Shown: positions 1-5,842 of the stretch, one piece after another | Layout: each line of letters starts with the position of its first letter | Numbering within the stretch: the first letter of the stretch is position 1 | Assembly (NCBI GenBank): GCA_900765525.1 | Contig: CAAFRY010000071.1 | Coordinates: 1 to 17,589, forward strand | DNA length: 17,589 bases | Source: an uncultured Blautia sp. | GTDB taxonomy: Bacteria > Bacillota > Clostridia > Lachnospirales > Lachnospiraceae | Direction: 5' to 3' | Position numbers and translations under genes: made by a program | The notes under the pieces: model-generated | The model's database searches: none | What the model saw: only the letters and a program-made list of their open reading frames with translations | Told to the model about the DNA's origin: nothing

Positions 1-283
1 AATTATTTTTAGATTCACACAAAATTTTCAACATATCTTCCCTTGTTTATTTTCTCATTTTTTATATTTTCTCGACTATTTCATTCACGTCCGATAAAAT
101 ATTTTGAAACTCTGATAAATAGCTTCTCTTATTATCAAAAGCAGCTCTACCTAATCACTTAAAAAATAATTGCAAAGAATTATAAATTCTTCATAAATTT
201 GAATAATAATCCTTCCCTCAATCGTATTTCTAATGAAACAAGCAGAATTCAATATACAAGATTAACAATAGGAGGTCGTTATC
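1..283. other. AT-rich upstream region, no convincing gene
   Basis: This stretch is very AT-rich and holds no convincing gene. On the minus strand, roughly positions 157 to 69, about 28 codons stay open and end in TAA. They could be a decayed C-terminal fragment but are too short to call. An AAGAAT/ATTCTT inverted repeat lies at 175-191. A TGAAAC hexamer at 234-239 resembles the -35 element of some ECF promoters and sits upstream of the small secreted protein gene. No matching CGTC-type -10 is evident, so this is only a hint of autoregulation. Confidence 0.4.
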
Positions 284-559
284 ATGAAGAACTTTACAAA
301 AGCTATACTTATAGGAACATCCATTACACTGCTGGGAACCACCACAGTTTTCGGGGCCGTAAAAAATATAGACAAACATGAGAATTGTGATTACTATTGT
401 TCTCATAGAACCGAAAATCCTTCCTGTACCTTCCATGCAGAAAACTGCCCTTCCGTTTCAGGATACAAAAAACAGGGGATTTCTTCTCTTGTTACAGGGA
501 ATGGGCATCACGGTTCTCAATCAGGCTATACCTGTTCCAATCATCACAGCTGCTACTAA
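284..559 (+). CDS. Small secreted Cys/His-rich protein upstream of ECF sigma factor
   Basis: This is a 91-residue protein with an excellent ribosome binding site (AGGAGG at 270-275, 8 bases before ATG). Residues 1-24 form a signal peptide: basic start MKNFTK, hydrophobic core, and likely cleavage around VFGA. The mature part has only about 67 residues but six cysteines (NC, YYC, SC, NC, TC, SC) and several histidines, including GHHG and NHHSCY near the end. I do not recognise a family. The composition suggests metal binding or disulfide bonding outside the membrane, which is inference. It lies 46 bp upstream of the sigma factor gene on the same strand, so it is probably co-transcribed and may be a target or signal-sensing partner of that circuit. 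Confidence 0.7.
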   Translation: MKNFTKAILIGTSITLLGTTTVFGAVKNIDKHENCDYYCSHRTENPSCTFHAENCPSVSGYKKQGISSLVTGNGHHGSQSGYTCSNHHSCY

Positions 560-605
560 AACCCAGGGGAGCTGCAGCAATTAACAAGAAGGATGGGAAA
601 AGAAA

Positions 606-1091
606 ATGCGGAGCGAAGAAGATGCCTCCAGGGCTATAGATTTATACGGGGATACAGTAAAAAGAATATGCATGGTACATCTAAAAAATTATTCCGACAC
701 CGAGGATATTTTTCAGACAGTGTTTTTAAAGTATGTCCTCCATGCACCTGCTTTCGACAGTCCGGAACACGAAAAAGCCTGGATTATACGGGTCACCATC
801 AACGCCTGTAAGGACCTTTTAAAAAGCTTTTTCAGAAGCAGGACCCTTCCTCTGGATTCCATAACAGAAAAACCCGGACAGCCACAACCGGAATACAGCG
901 GCGTCCTGGAAGCCGTTCTCTCACTGCCAGACAAGTACAAGGATGTGATATATCTTTATTATTACGAGGACTACACTGCAGCAGAAATCAGCCGGCTCCT
1001 AAACAAAAACGTTCACACCGTCTATACCCTGATGAATCGGGGCCGTGAGATTCTAAAGCAAAAGCTGGAGGAGGCGGAAGAAAATGGATGA
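606..1091 (+). CDS. ECF-type RNA polymerase sigma factor
   Basis: The 161-residue product has the size and two-domain layout of an extracytoplasmic-function sigma factor. Region 2 covers about residues 10-78 and includes DTEDIFQTVFLKY and the AWIIRVTINACKD segment typical of sigma-70 family region 2. Region 4 covers about residues 100-152, with an LPDKYKDVIYLYYYEDYTAAEISRLL helix-turn-helix followed by HTVYTLMNRGREILK. An in-frame TAA at 582-584 rules out a longer start. The ribosome binding site is weak (AAGGA about 12 bases upstream). The gene overlaps the next one by 8 bp, so the sigma and its anti-sigma are translationally coupled. It probably directs transcription of its own operon and a small envelope-stress or metal regulon; the regulon itself cannot be seen here. 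Confidence 0.9.
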   Translation: MRSEEDASRAIDLYGDTVKRICMVHLKNYSDTEDIFQTVFLKYVLHAPAFDSPEHEKAWIIRVTINACKDLLKSFFRSRTLPLDSITEKPGQPQPEYSGVLEAVLSLPDKYKDVIYLYYYEDYTAAEISRLLNKNVHTVYTLMNRGREILKQKLEEAEENG

Positions 1092-1896
1092 TAGACAAAA
1101 ACTGAAATCTGCATTTGACCAGATTCATGCAGAAGAAGCTATAAAGACTCAGACAAAAAAATATCTTTTTGATAAAGTGTACCGCAAAGAAAAAAAGCAT
1201 CTTTCACCACTCCCAAAATTTGCAGCTGCAGGAGCCTGCTGCCTTTTACTTTTTATCATGGGAGGCTCCTATCTGTTCTTTACGCCTACTGTCTTTATAA
1301 GTGTAGATGTAAACCCATCTCTGGAGCTTGGAATCAACCGCTTTGACCGTGTAGTCTCCGTTACCGGATATAACGAAGACGGTCGTTCCTTGATTGACAG
1401 TCTGCAGCTAAAATATATGGACTATTCTACTGCCCTGGAAAGCCTCCTCTCAAATCAGGAAATGGCAGTTTATCTCTCAGAGGATGCAGAGGTAATATTG
1501 ACAGTGGCCGGAAATAACGAAACACAAAGCAGTGAAATTTTGGAAAATGTAGAATCCTTTTCCTCAGAACACCAAAATGTACATTGTCACTCCGGCGACA
1601 CAGAAGAGTTTCATCATGCCCATGAGGCAGGCCTTTCTTTCGGAAAATACCAGGCCTGGCAGATTCTCCAGGAGCTGAATCCTGATATTACACTGGAGGA
1701 AGTTCAGGACATGACTATGGCAGAAATCCGGGAGCTTATCCAGAAATACTCTCAGGAAAATTTTCCGGAAAACAACGATTCCCAAACAGCGGAAGATACT
1801 GAAGGCTCAGGAAATTCTTATGAAAACTCTCAGGGAACTTCTTATGAAAATAAGACTTCCCAACCCCATCACCAGCATGAGCACGGACATAATTAG
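1084..1896 (+). CDS. RsgI-like membrane anti-sigma factor with His-rich extracellular region
   Basis: The 270-residue product has a charged cytoplasmic N-terminus (1-45), one membrane segment (about 46-67) and an extracytoplasmic part. Right after the membrane comes ISVDVNPSLELGINRFDRVV (72-91), the signature of the RsgI-like anti-sigma middle domain, extending to about residue 145. A His-rich stretch follows (H163, H167, H169, H177, H178, H180), then a helical region around 187-222, a low-complexity Ser/Asn/Glu linker, and a tail with five histidines (262, 263, 265, 267, 269). The N-terminus presumably holds the sigma factor encoded by the overlapping upstream gene, and the outer part senses a signal. 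The histidines suggest a transition metal, but that is inference. The Pro-rich or carbohydrate-binding tails of cellulosome RsgI proteins are absent. Confidence 0.85.
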   Translation: MDDRQKLKSAFDQIHAEEAIKTQTKKYLFDKVYRKEKKHLSPLPKFAAAGACCLLLFIMGGSYLFFTPTVFISVDVNPSLELGINRFDRVVSVTGYNEDGRSLIDSLQLKYMDYSTALESLLSNQEMAVYLSEDAEVILTVAGNNETQSSEILENVESFSSEHQNVHCHSGDTEEFHHAHEAGLSFGKYQAWQILQELNPDITLEEVQDMTMAEIRELIQKYSQENFPENNDSQTAEDTEGSGNSYENSQGTSYENKTSQPHHQHEHGHN

Positions 1897-1997
1897 CCTT
1901 CAAAAGGCACCCAATTGCCGAACTGGGAGATAGTTGTTATGGTCATACTATCACCCTATTCGGAGAGTAAAAAATTGTCCCCTTCCTCAAAGGCAAT

Positions 1998-2043
1998 AGA
2001 AAAACAGTGGAATTCGTTCCCCTTGGGAATCAAATTCCACTGT
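1998..2043 (-). terminator. Rho-independent terminator for the nitroreductase gene
   Basis: A perfect 11-bp outer stem (ACAGTGGAATT at 2004-2014, AATTCCACTGT at 2033-2043) encloses a 5-bp inner stem (TTCCC/GGGAA). Read on the minus strand it is followed by TTTTTC, so it fits as the terminator of the nitroreductase transcript. It may also block plus-strand read-through from the anti-sigma gene, though no T-run follows on that side. Confidence 0.75.
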
Positions 2044-2134
2044 AAATATCATATTTTCTATGTACAAGGGTACAAACAGTGGGAACAGCACGCTTCGGCC
2101 TCTTTCCCTGGCAGCCCGGCAGCATAATTATCGT

Positions 2135-2656
2135 CTACACTCTGACAATATAACTATCCTTTCTCGGCGCTGCTTCCTTCTTGCCCTCCGGCAGACCATA
2201 TCCCAGGATTACATTTCCAATACCTTCATAATCACCTTCAATGCCCCAGCTTCTCAGCAGCTCTTTTCCCTTTTCCGTGTCAAACACTTCTCTGGCCCGA
2301 TAGATGTAGCAGGAATCTACCCCTACTGCATGAGCTGCATTAAGCAGATTTCCCATAACCAGATTTCCGTCGTCAACGTGAGTTGGAATATTTCGGTCAG
2401 CTAATACTATCAGCACTGTGGGGGCGCCGTAAAACGGGTCCATATCCCCGCCGATTACCTCTGCGTTCATTTTAGAAATCAGGTCCCTTGTTTCCTTATC
2501 CTGCACAGCTACAATAATAGGTGATTGCTTCCCCATTCCTGTAGGTGCATATGTACCAGCTTCCAGAATCTGTTCCAATTCCTCTTTGGTAATCTGCTCT
2601 GCCTTGTACTTGCGGCAGCTCCTTCTTGTTTTTAAGTCCTGCAATGTTTCTTTCAT
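2135..2656 (-). CDS. Nitroreductase family protein (FMN-dependent)
   Basis: The 173-residue length and fold signatures match the short nitroreductases of Clostridia. The N-terminus carries LKTRRSCRKYK (about 8-18), the conserved Arg-rich FMN phosphate-binding start, and then an ILEAGTYAPTGMGKQ segment. The middle has a GAPTVLIVLAD strand and a GNLLNAAHAVGVDSCYI helix, and the C-terminus has GNVILGYG. The family uses FMN to reduce nitroaromatics, quinones or enones with NAD(P)H; the substrate cannot be inferred. It stands alone, with its own promoter at 2678-2705 and terminator at 1998-2043. A GGAAAGG ribosome binding site precedes the ATG. Confidence 0.88.
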   Translation of the reverse strand: MKETLQDLKTRRSCRKYKAEQITKEELEQILEAGTYAPTGMGKQSPIIVAVQDKETRDLISKMNAEVIGGDMDPFYGAPTVLIVLADRNIPTHVDDGNLVMGNLLNAAHAVGVDSCYIYRAREVFDTEKGKELLRSWGIEGDYEGIGNVILGYGLPEGKKEAAPRKDSYIVRV

Positions 2657-2677
2657 AAGTAATTACCCACCTTTCCT

Positions 2678-2705
2678 ATCATAATTTCCATATGTTCTTT
2701 CACAA
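2678..2705 (-). promoter_or_regulatory. Putative sigma-A promoter of the nitroreductase gene
   Basis: On the minus strand TTGTGA (2700-2705) and TATGAT (2678-2683) are separated by 16 bases and lie just upstream of the GGAAAGG ribosome binding site. The -10 matches consensus in five of six positions; the -35 is weaker. Confidence 0.45.
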
Positions 2706-2784
2706 CTGCCAGGGCTCGGTTCTTTTGCCAACCGCCCCTCCACCGACCCCGTTTATAGTACTATACGTTCATTTTACTATTGTT

Positions 2785-2834
2785 AATAGATGACTACAAG
2801 AGAACATCTATTCTAAAACGAGGTGGTGCCGCAT
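2785..2834 (+). other. Possible T-box leader remnant
   Basis: An 8-bp hairpin (AATAGATG at 2785-2792 with CATCTATT at 2805-2812) is followed after a short linker by AACGAGGTGGTGCCGC. That closely resembles the T-box antiterminator core (consensus AGGGTGGNACCGCG) and sits where stem III would precede it. No terminator arm, T-run or plus-strand gene follows, and Stem I cannot be recognised upstream. I read it as the leftover leader of a deleted tRNA-responsive gene, at low to moderate confidence. Confidence 0.35.
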
Positions 2835-2839
2835 ATGTA

Positions 2840-3340
2840 TTATTCTGATAAACCATAGCACTGATATGAAATAGTAAGGATTCTCTTTTTATCCACACCC
2901 CTCACGCCAATGGACTTCAAGTCTATATCCTCATTCTCCATTTCAGATAAAAACATTCTCATATCTTCAGCTATTTCCACACTAAGCTCCTGCCTTGTCT
3001 CAGGTCGAATCAACTGCGCAAGCCGGAATACGTCATTTTTATGCTTTTTAATGTTCTTGCTGTCCACCTGCTCGCCACTTGCTTTTCGTTGTTTTAAATC
3101 CAGCCACGCTTTTGCCTTAAACGGTATCAGGCAAGTCGGACTTAAAACCGGAATGCCATCCATTATCATCTGTCCGTTCTTCAGCAGCCCATAATACGCT
3201 TCATTTAACAGAATCGCAGACAAACTGGCGATTTCCTCGTCTATCGGAATCGGAGTATTCTTGAAATTTGTAATTCCCTTAACCATTCTTTTGTAATTCT
3301 CCTCCCACCAGTTCTTATACCGCTTCCTCAATTCTTTCAT
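2840..3340 (-). pseudogene. C-terminal fragment of an AbiEii-like nucleotidyltransferase family protein
   Basis: The 166-residue ORF resembles the C-terminal half of AbiEii/AbiGii-type proteins. The best segments are SLSAILLNEAYYGLLKNG, PVLSPTCLIPFKAKAWLDL and KNIKKHKNDVFRLAQLI, where a helical region after the nucleotidyltransferase domain ends in the conserved K-x-H-x-x-D-x-x-R pattern. The N-terminal half, with the Gly-Ser and Asp-x-Asp catalytic motifs, is missing. An in-frame stop lies 9 bases upstream of the ATG, and no well-placed ribosome binding site serves it. AbiEii proteins are toxins or defence factors usually paired with a regulator; no partner is present. Most likely a truncated relic, though expression of the fragment cannot be excluded. 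The family assignment is tentative. Confidence 0.5.
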
Positions 3341-3504
3341 CAGGCATTACTGATTCATCCTTTCTTCTCACCGTGGGTCTGTACTTAAAAAGTAATAAAG
3401 AGCAGCCCCATCCCCCTCAAAAGGATTAAGACTACTCATTGTTCTTTCCCTATTTCAAATTGTATAAATCCGGTTCAACCCCCTGTCCAGAATCCACTTT
3501 TTCT

Positions 3505-3810
3505 TTAGTTGCCTTTATTATATTGTTTCTTTCTATATTGAAAAAAGCCGATTCCTCCCGCCGCTGACAGCGATACGAAAAATGTAATCATCCATGGATA
3601 AATATCAGAAGGGTCGCCCGTCTTTGGAGAATCCTTACCGGATGAAGTCCCTCCGGACTGCTGTCTGCTGTTCCCAGTGCCTTTTTCCGTGTCACTCTCT
3701 TTGCCGCTCTTCTTTGTAAAGGTCACGCTGACTTCCGTCCCGTTCTCATATACCGAATCAGCCTTATAGCTCTGGTCTGCAAGTTTCCCGGTCACAACCC
3801 AAATGCGGAA
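3505..3810 (-). pseudogene. C-terminal remnant of an LPXTG-type surface protein
   Basis: Read on the minus strand, the segment encodes a Lys/Ser/Thr/Gly-rich spacer, an SPKTG sorting-type motif (residues 74-78 of the open frame), a hydrophobic stretch from about YPWMITFF to GGIGFF, and a basic RKK tail. This is the classic sortase cell-wall sorting signal. Protein-like sequence before it starts at about WVVTGKLADQSYKADSVY, as in the end of a Cna-B or pilin-like adhesin. The first about 15 residues of the open frame (ATG at 3849) are antisense of the relaxase gene on the other strand, so the coding remnant is cut at about 3800. Such adhesins are frequent cargo of integrative conjugative elements. 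Confidence 0.65.
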
Positions 3811-4204
3811 AAACCTCCGAGAGACAGAGCAGGACTTGAAAAGTGTCAATGAACAAATCCATTACACCGGACAGTACCTTGCTAATAAATCCATATACAA
3901 GCAATATCTCGGCTCTAAGAATAAAAAGAAGTTCCGTCAGGAACACCAGTCTGAAATCACGCTCTATGAGACGGCCCGGAAAGTGCTGAAGGAACACGCA
4001 GACAGCGGAAAGCTGCCTTCTATGAAAGCGCTGAAAGCGGAAAAAGAGAACCTTCTGGCACAGAAGAACAGCCAGTACGAAGCATACCATAATCTCCGCA
4101 GCCATGAAAAAGAGCTAAAGACCGTGCGGGCAAATGTGGCCGCCATCCTGGGGAAAGACCTTTCCCGGCAGACAGAACAGGACAGGGAAAGCACCCGCTC
4201 ATAG
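3803..4204 (+). pseudogene. C-terminal fragment of a conjugative-element relaxase
   Basis: The 133-residue ORF has the sequence style of the C-terminus of Tn1549/CTn-type relaxase-mobilization nucleases: TEQDLKSVNEQIHYTGQYLA, then EHQSEITLYETARKVLKE, a SMKALKAEKENLL coiled-coil segment and a KELKTVRANVAAILGK end. The catalytic N-terminal Tyr/His3 domain is absent; full-length members have about 400-600 residues. There is no ribosome binding site before the ATG, and the sequence upstream belongs to an oppositely oriented surface-protein gene. The two genes are thus joined tail-to-tail in an order that should not occur naturally. Good evidence of a deletion or rearrangement in an old mobile element; not expected to be functional. 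Confidence 0.75.
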
Positions 4205-4229
4205 AAATGAGATGATTTCTCTGCATTAT

Positions 4230-4257
4230 TATTTTAAGTGTGCATATACTTAAAATA
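4230..4257. repeat. AT-rich palindrome downstream of relaxase fragment
   Basis: TATTTTAAGT (4230-4239) and ACTTAAAATA (4248-4257) form a perfect 10-bp inverted repeat around an 8-base loop. It lies 26 bp after the relaxase stop codon. No T-run follows, so its role (weak terminator or element-specific site) is open. Confidence 0.4.
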
Positions 4258-4347
4258 GAGCTAAATTGCGGGATTAACTTTTTGCGTCAGTTTTGCTATA
4301 TTTAGTTCAGTGATTGTTCTGTGGAAACTTGCGAAGCCCACAGGCGG

Positions 4348-4378
4348 GGGAGAGCTTTCGAGTCTCTCCCTCTTTTAT
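4348..4378 (+). terminator. Rho-independent terminator with TTCG loop
   Basis: GGGAGAG (4348-4354) pairs with CTCTCCC (4364-4370). An inner CT/AG pairing with one bulged T closes a TTCG tetraloop, and TCTTTTAT follows. It lies between the relaxase fragment and the Abi_2-like fragment and probably ended transcription of the former element's mobilization genes. Confidence 0.7.
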
Positions 4379-4395
4379 ATTACAGGAGATAATAT

Positions 4396-4520
4396 ATGGC
4401 TGCTTCCAAAGAATTTTTGACTTTTTCACAACAAGTCAAACATCTGAAATTTGTTAAACAACTTGATATTGCAAACGAAAAATCCGCAGAAGAACTTCTG
4501 CAGCGAATCGGATATCAACA
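4396..4520 (+). pseudogene. N-terminal fragment of an Abi_2 (AbiD/AbiF-like) protein
   Basis: A proper start is present (AGGAG at 4384-4388, 7 bases before ATG). The first about 41 codons read like the start of Abi_2 family abortive-infection proteins: KEFLTFSQQVKHLK, then EKSAEELLQRIGY, the family's typical helix ending before a Y-x-L-S-G-Y type motif. Exactly at about 4520 the similarity stops because a 94-bp repeat begins. The frame stays open to 4668, but the later residues are antisense of another gene's 3' end. Full-length family members have about 300 residues, so this is a truncated relic. Abi_2 proteins act in phage defence; this one cannot. Confidence 0.6.
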
Positions 4521-4613
4521 TCTTCCTCTTATTCTATTTCCTTCTCCGCTCCAAATCTTCCTCTGCCGCCATCTGCGGCGCTGTTCTCCCGCTTTTTTCC
4601 GCAATCTCCGCTT
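4520..4613. repeat. 94-bp direct repeat, left copy
   Basis: This is identical to 5548-5641 except for two substitutions, in the same orientation, with starts 1028 bp apart. On the minus strand it encodes the last 25 codons of a protein ending DLERRRK plus about 14 bases of 3' flank. It interrupts the Abi_2-like fragment at its left edge. Confidence 0.9.
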
Positions 4614-4680
4614 GCTTCAGATGAAGCCAATCCAGGACAGAGATGCGGTTCTGCATATACTGAAATGAAAGCATTGCCAT
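4534..4680 (-). pseudogene. Fragment of unidentified mobile-element gene, C-terminal end
   Basis: A 48-residue minus-strand frame runs from an ATG at 4680 to TAG at 4534. Its last 25 residues (from AEIAEKSGR to DLERRRK) are shared, with two substitutions (Thr/Ala and Glu/Lys), with the C-terminal end of the broken gene at 5562-5797. The preceding part (LSFQYMQNRISVLDWLHLKQ) differs, so it is either a paralog end or a recombinant. There is no ribosome binding site, and the start region overlaps the promoter of the plus-strand module. I do not recognise the family; it looks like debris of a conjugative-element accessory gene. Confidence 0.45.
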
Positions 4681-4702
4681 TTTGAAGAAAATCGTCTATA
4701 CT
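4674..4702 (+). promoter_or_regulatory. Promoter of the GNAT two-gene module
   Basis: TTGCCA (4674-4679) and TATACT (4697-4702) are separated by 17 bases. Each matches the sigma-A consensus in five of six positions. The octamer TATACTGA occurs twice, at 4656-4663 and overlapping the -10 at 4697-4704, and could be an operator for autoregulation (inference). Confidence 0.65.
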
Positions 4703-4735
4703 GATTATGAAAAAATTTGAAAGGAGTAGATGCAC

Positions 4736-4915
4736 ATGGCAACACAGAGTATCAAAAAGAATATCGTAATCCATGACAAAAACTCCGCCACCGTTTTTGT
4801 GGAAGCACTGGAAAAGGCCGCAGCTATTGCGACAAAGCCAACCTCCCGTGATTACAGCGTAAAGGAATTAAAAGGCGCAAAAAATATTAAAGATTTTTTT
4901 GGAGATAAACTGTAA
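4736..4915 (+). CDS. Small protein upstream of GNAT protein, putative antitoxin
   Basis: The product has 59 residues from ATG 4736 (MATQSIKKNIVIHDK). I prefer this start to ATG 4730 because AGGAG (4722-4726) lies 9 bases upstream of it but only 3 from 4730. The sequence has a short strand-like N-terminus, an Ala-rich helix (residues ~16-31, SATVFVEALEKAAAIA), and a lysine-rich tail ending KDFFGDKL. That layout fits a small antitoxin with an N-terminal dimer or DNA-binding part and a C-terminal toxin-binding tail, but I do not recognise a named family. Its stop and the next gene's start share one base (TAATG), so the two are translationally coupled. An antitoxin role is inferred from size, order and coupling. 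Confidence 0.75.
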   Translation: MATQSIKKNIVIHDKNSATVFVEALEKAAAIATKPTSRDYSVKELKGAKNIKDFFGDKL

Positions 4916-5514
4916 TGGATTATATAGAGCTGAATCTTTTAGAAATGCTCGACACTTACGGAGAGGATAAGCTGCAGGCTGTCCTCTCCCGTTTCATGTG
5001 TCTGCAAAATACTGACGTAGAAAATTTCATTCAGTCAAAGGCTGTCACTTTTGCCCGCCAGAGACTCGCCATGACGTATCTGGTCTATTCCGCCGGGGAA
5101 AATCCGGAATTGGTCGGTTATTTCACTTTGGCGAACAAATTTGTTTCCATTGACGGAAACGCTTTAAGCAAAACTTTGCAGAAGCGTATTTCAAAGTTTT
5201 CCCAATATGACGAAGAACTTGACTGTTTCCTGGTGTCCATGCCTTTGATTGCACAACTGGGAAGAAATTTCAATCCTTCTCTGTCTGCTTCCATCCCTGG
5301 ACAGGAATTATTGGCTATTGCCTGCCACAAAGTTCAGGAAGCGCAACTTATCATCGGAGGGAAAGCCGTTTACATAGAATGTGCAAGCAACCCTAAGTTA
5401 TTTGATTTTTATTCCGCTTCACAGTTTGTCCAGTTCGGCCAGCGGGAACGTGATACAGATGAGATAGCGGAAAGTCCTATTTTGGTGCAAATGCTAAAAT
5501 ATTTCCGTGACTAA
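4915..5514 (+). CDS. GNAT-fold N-acetyltransferase-like protein, putative toxin or defence component
   Basis: The 199-residue product has a helical N-terminal domain (about 1-60) and then a GNAT-like core. The core includes an LVGYFTLANKFVSI strand pair (about 65-77), a QLGRNF turn at the acetyl-CoA loop position (about 115-120), the GQELLAIACHKVQEAQ helix, a KAVYIECA strand and the KLFDFYSASQFVQFG segment, a typical GNAT motif-B ending. Proteins of this build occur widely in Firmicutes and mobile elements after a small partner gene. GNAT toxins of the TacT type acetylate aminoacyl-tRNA; whether this one does is unknown. The acceptor-loop Arg/Gln-x-x-Gly-x-Gly motif is degenerate (QLGRNF), so another acyl donor or a non-catalytic role is possible. 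It is intact among decayed genes, suggesting selection. Confidence 0.8.
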   Translation: MDYIELNLLEMLDTYGEDKLQAVLSRFMCLQNTDVENFIQSKAVTFARQRLAMTYLVYSAGENPELVGYFTLANKFVSIDGNALSKTLQKRISKFSQYDEELDCFLVSMPLIAQLGRNFNPSLSASIPGQELLAIACHKVQEAQLIIGGKAVYIECASNPKLFDFYSASQFVQFGQRERDTDEIAESPILVQMLKYFRD

Positions 5515-5516
5515 AA

Positions 5517-5558
5517 AAGAGGAAGATGCCGCCGCAATAAGGCCAATATCTTCCTCTT
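5517..5558 (-). terminator. Terminator shared by convergent genes
   Basis: AAGAGGAAGAT (5517-5527) and ATCTTCCTCTT (5548-5558) form a perfect 11-bp stem just after the GNAT stop codon. On the minus strand TTTTTTAG follows the stem, a strong terminator for the broken gene at 5562-5797. On the plus strand it may end the GNAT transcript. The right arm is also the first 11 bases of the 94-bp repeat, so the left repeat copy lacks the partner arm. Confidence 0.75.
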
Positions 5559-5641
5559 ATTCTATTTCCTTCTCCGCTCCAAATCTTTCTCTGCCGCCAT
5601 CTGCGGCGCTGCTCTCCCGCTTTTTTCCGCAATCTCCGCTT
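5548..5641. repeat. 94-bp direct repeat, right copy
   Basis: Second copy of the 4520-4613 repeat, same orientation, differing at two positions (4559 and 4584 in the left copy). The two copies bracket the GNAT module and its promoter. Confidence 0.9.
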
Positions 5642-5797
5642 TAACCTGCGCCTTTACCGTCTCATCAAAGCCGTGTAAGACATCATCTACCACCAGCTTT
5701 CCTATTCGTCCAAAACCACATAAATTTCATGTTCCGTGTCTTTAAAGACAATTTTGTGTTCTTCTTTTTTTGCTCCTACCGCTGTGTTCTTGACCAT
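5562..5797 (-). pseudogene. Broken mobile-element gene, N-terminus like DUF6075-type proteins
   Basis: A minus-strand start at 5797 has an upstream AGAGGTG ribosome binding site. It encodes MVKNTAVGAKKEEHKIVFKD, an N-terminus I associate with a small accessory protein (DUF6075-like) common in clostridial conjugative elements; this is from memory, unverified. The frame stops at TAG 5702-5704 after 31 residues. A different frame then continues through GKLVVDDVLHGFDETVKAQVK to the shared AEIAEKSGR...DLERRRK end and TAG at 5562. The span is not a multiple of three. Either a one-base frameshift broke one gene or two gene pieces were joined. Not functional as read. Confidence 0.5.
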
Positions 5798-5804
5798 AAC
5801 AAAA

Positions 5805-5842
5805 AGGACACCTCTCTAAAATTTCTTTTAGAAAAGTGTCCT
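5805..5842 (-). promoter_or_regulatory. Hairpin over the ribosome binding site of the broken gene
   Basis: A two-part stem is present: AGGACAC/GTGTCCT (5805-5811 and 5836-5842) and TCTAAAA/TTTTAGA (5815-5821 and 5826-5832). On the minus strand its 3' arm contains the GAGAGGTG ribosome binding site and is followed by TTTTTG just before the ATG. It could act as an attenuator or as a translation-blocking hairpin. Confidence 0.5.

Noticed and set aside
69..157. Minus-strand open stretch of about 28 codons at the window start.
   Set aside because: Short, without start signal, bounded by stops, and in very AT-rich DNA where such frames arise by chance.
1915..2404. Two plus-strand open frames of 70 and 114 codons.
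   Set aside because: They run through the nitroreductase terminator and antisense of the nitroreductase gene, and have no protein-like motifs or ribosome binding sites.
2840..3340. Intact AbiE-type toxin-antitoxin system.
   Set aside because: The nucleotidyltransferase half is missing, no AbiEi partner is upstream, and a stop codon lies just before the ATG.
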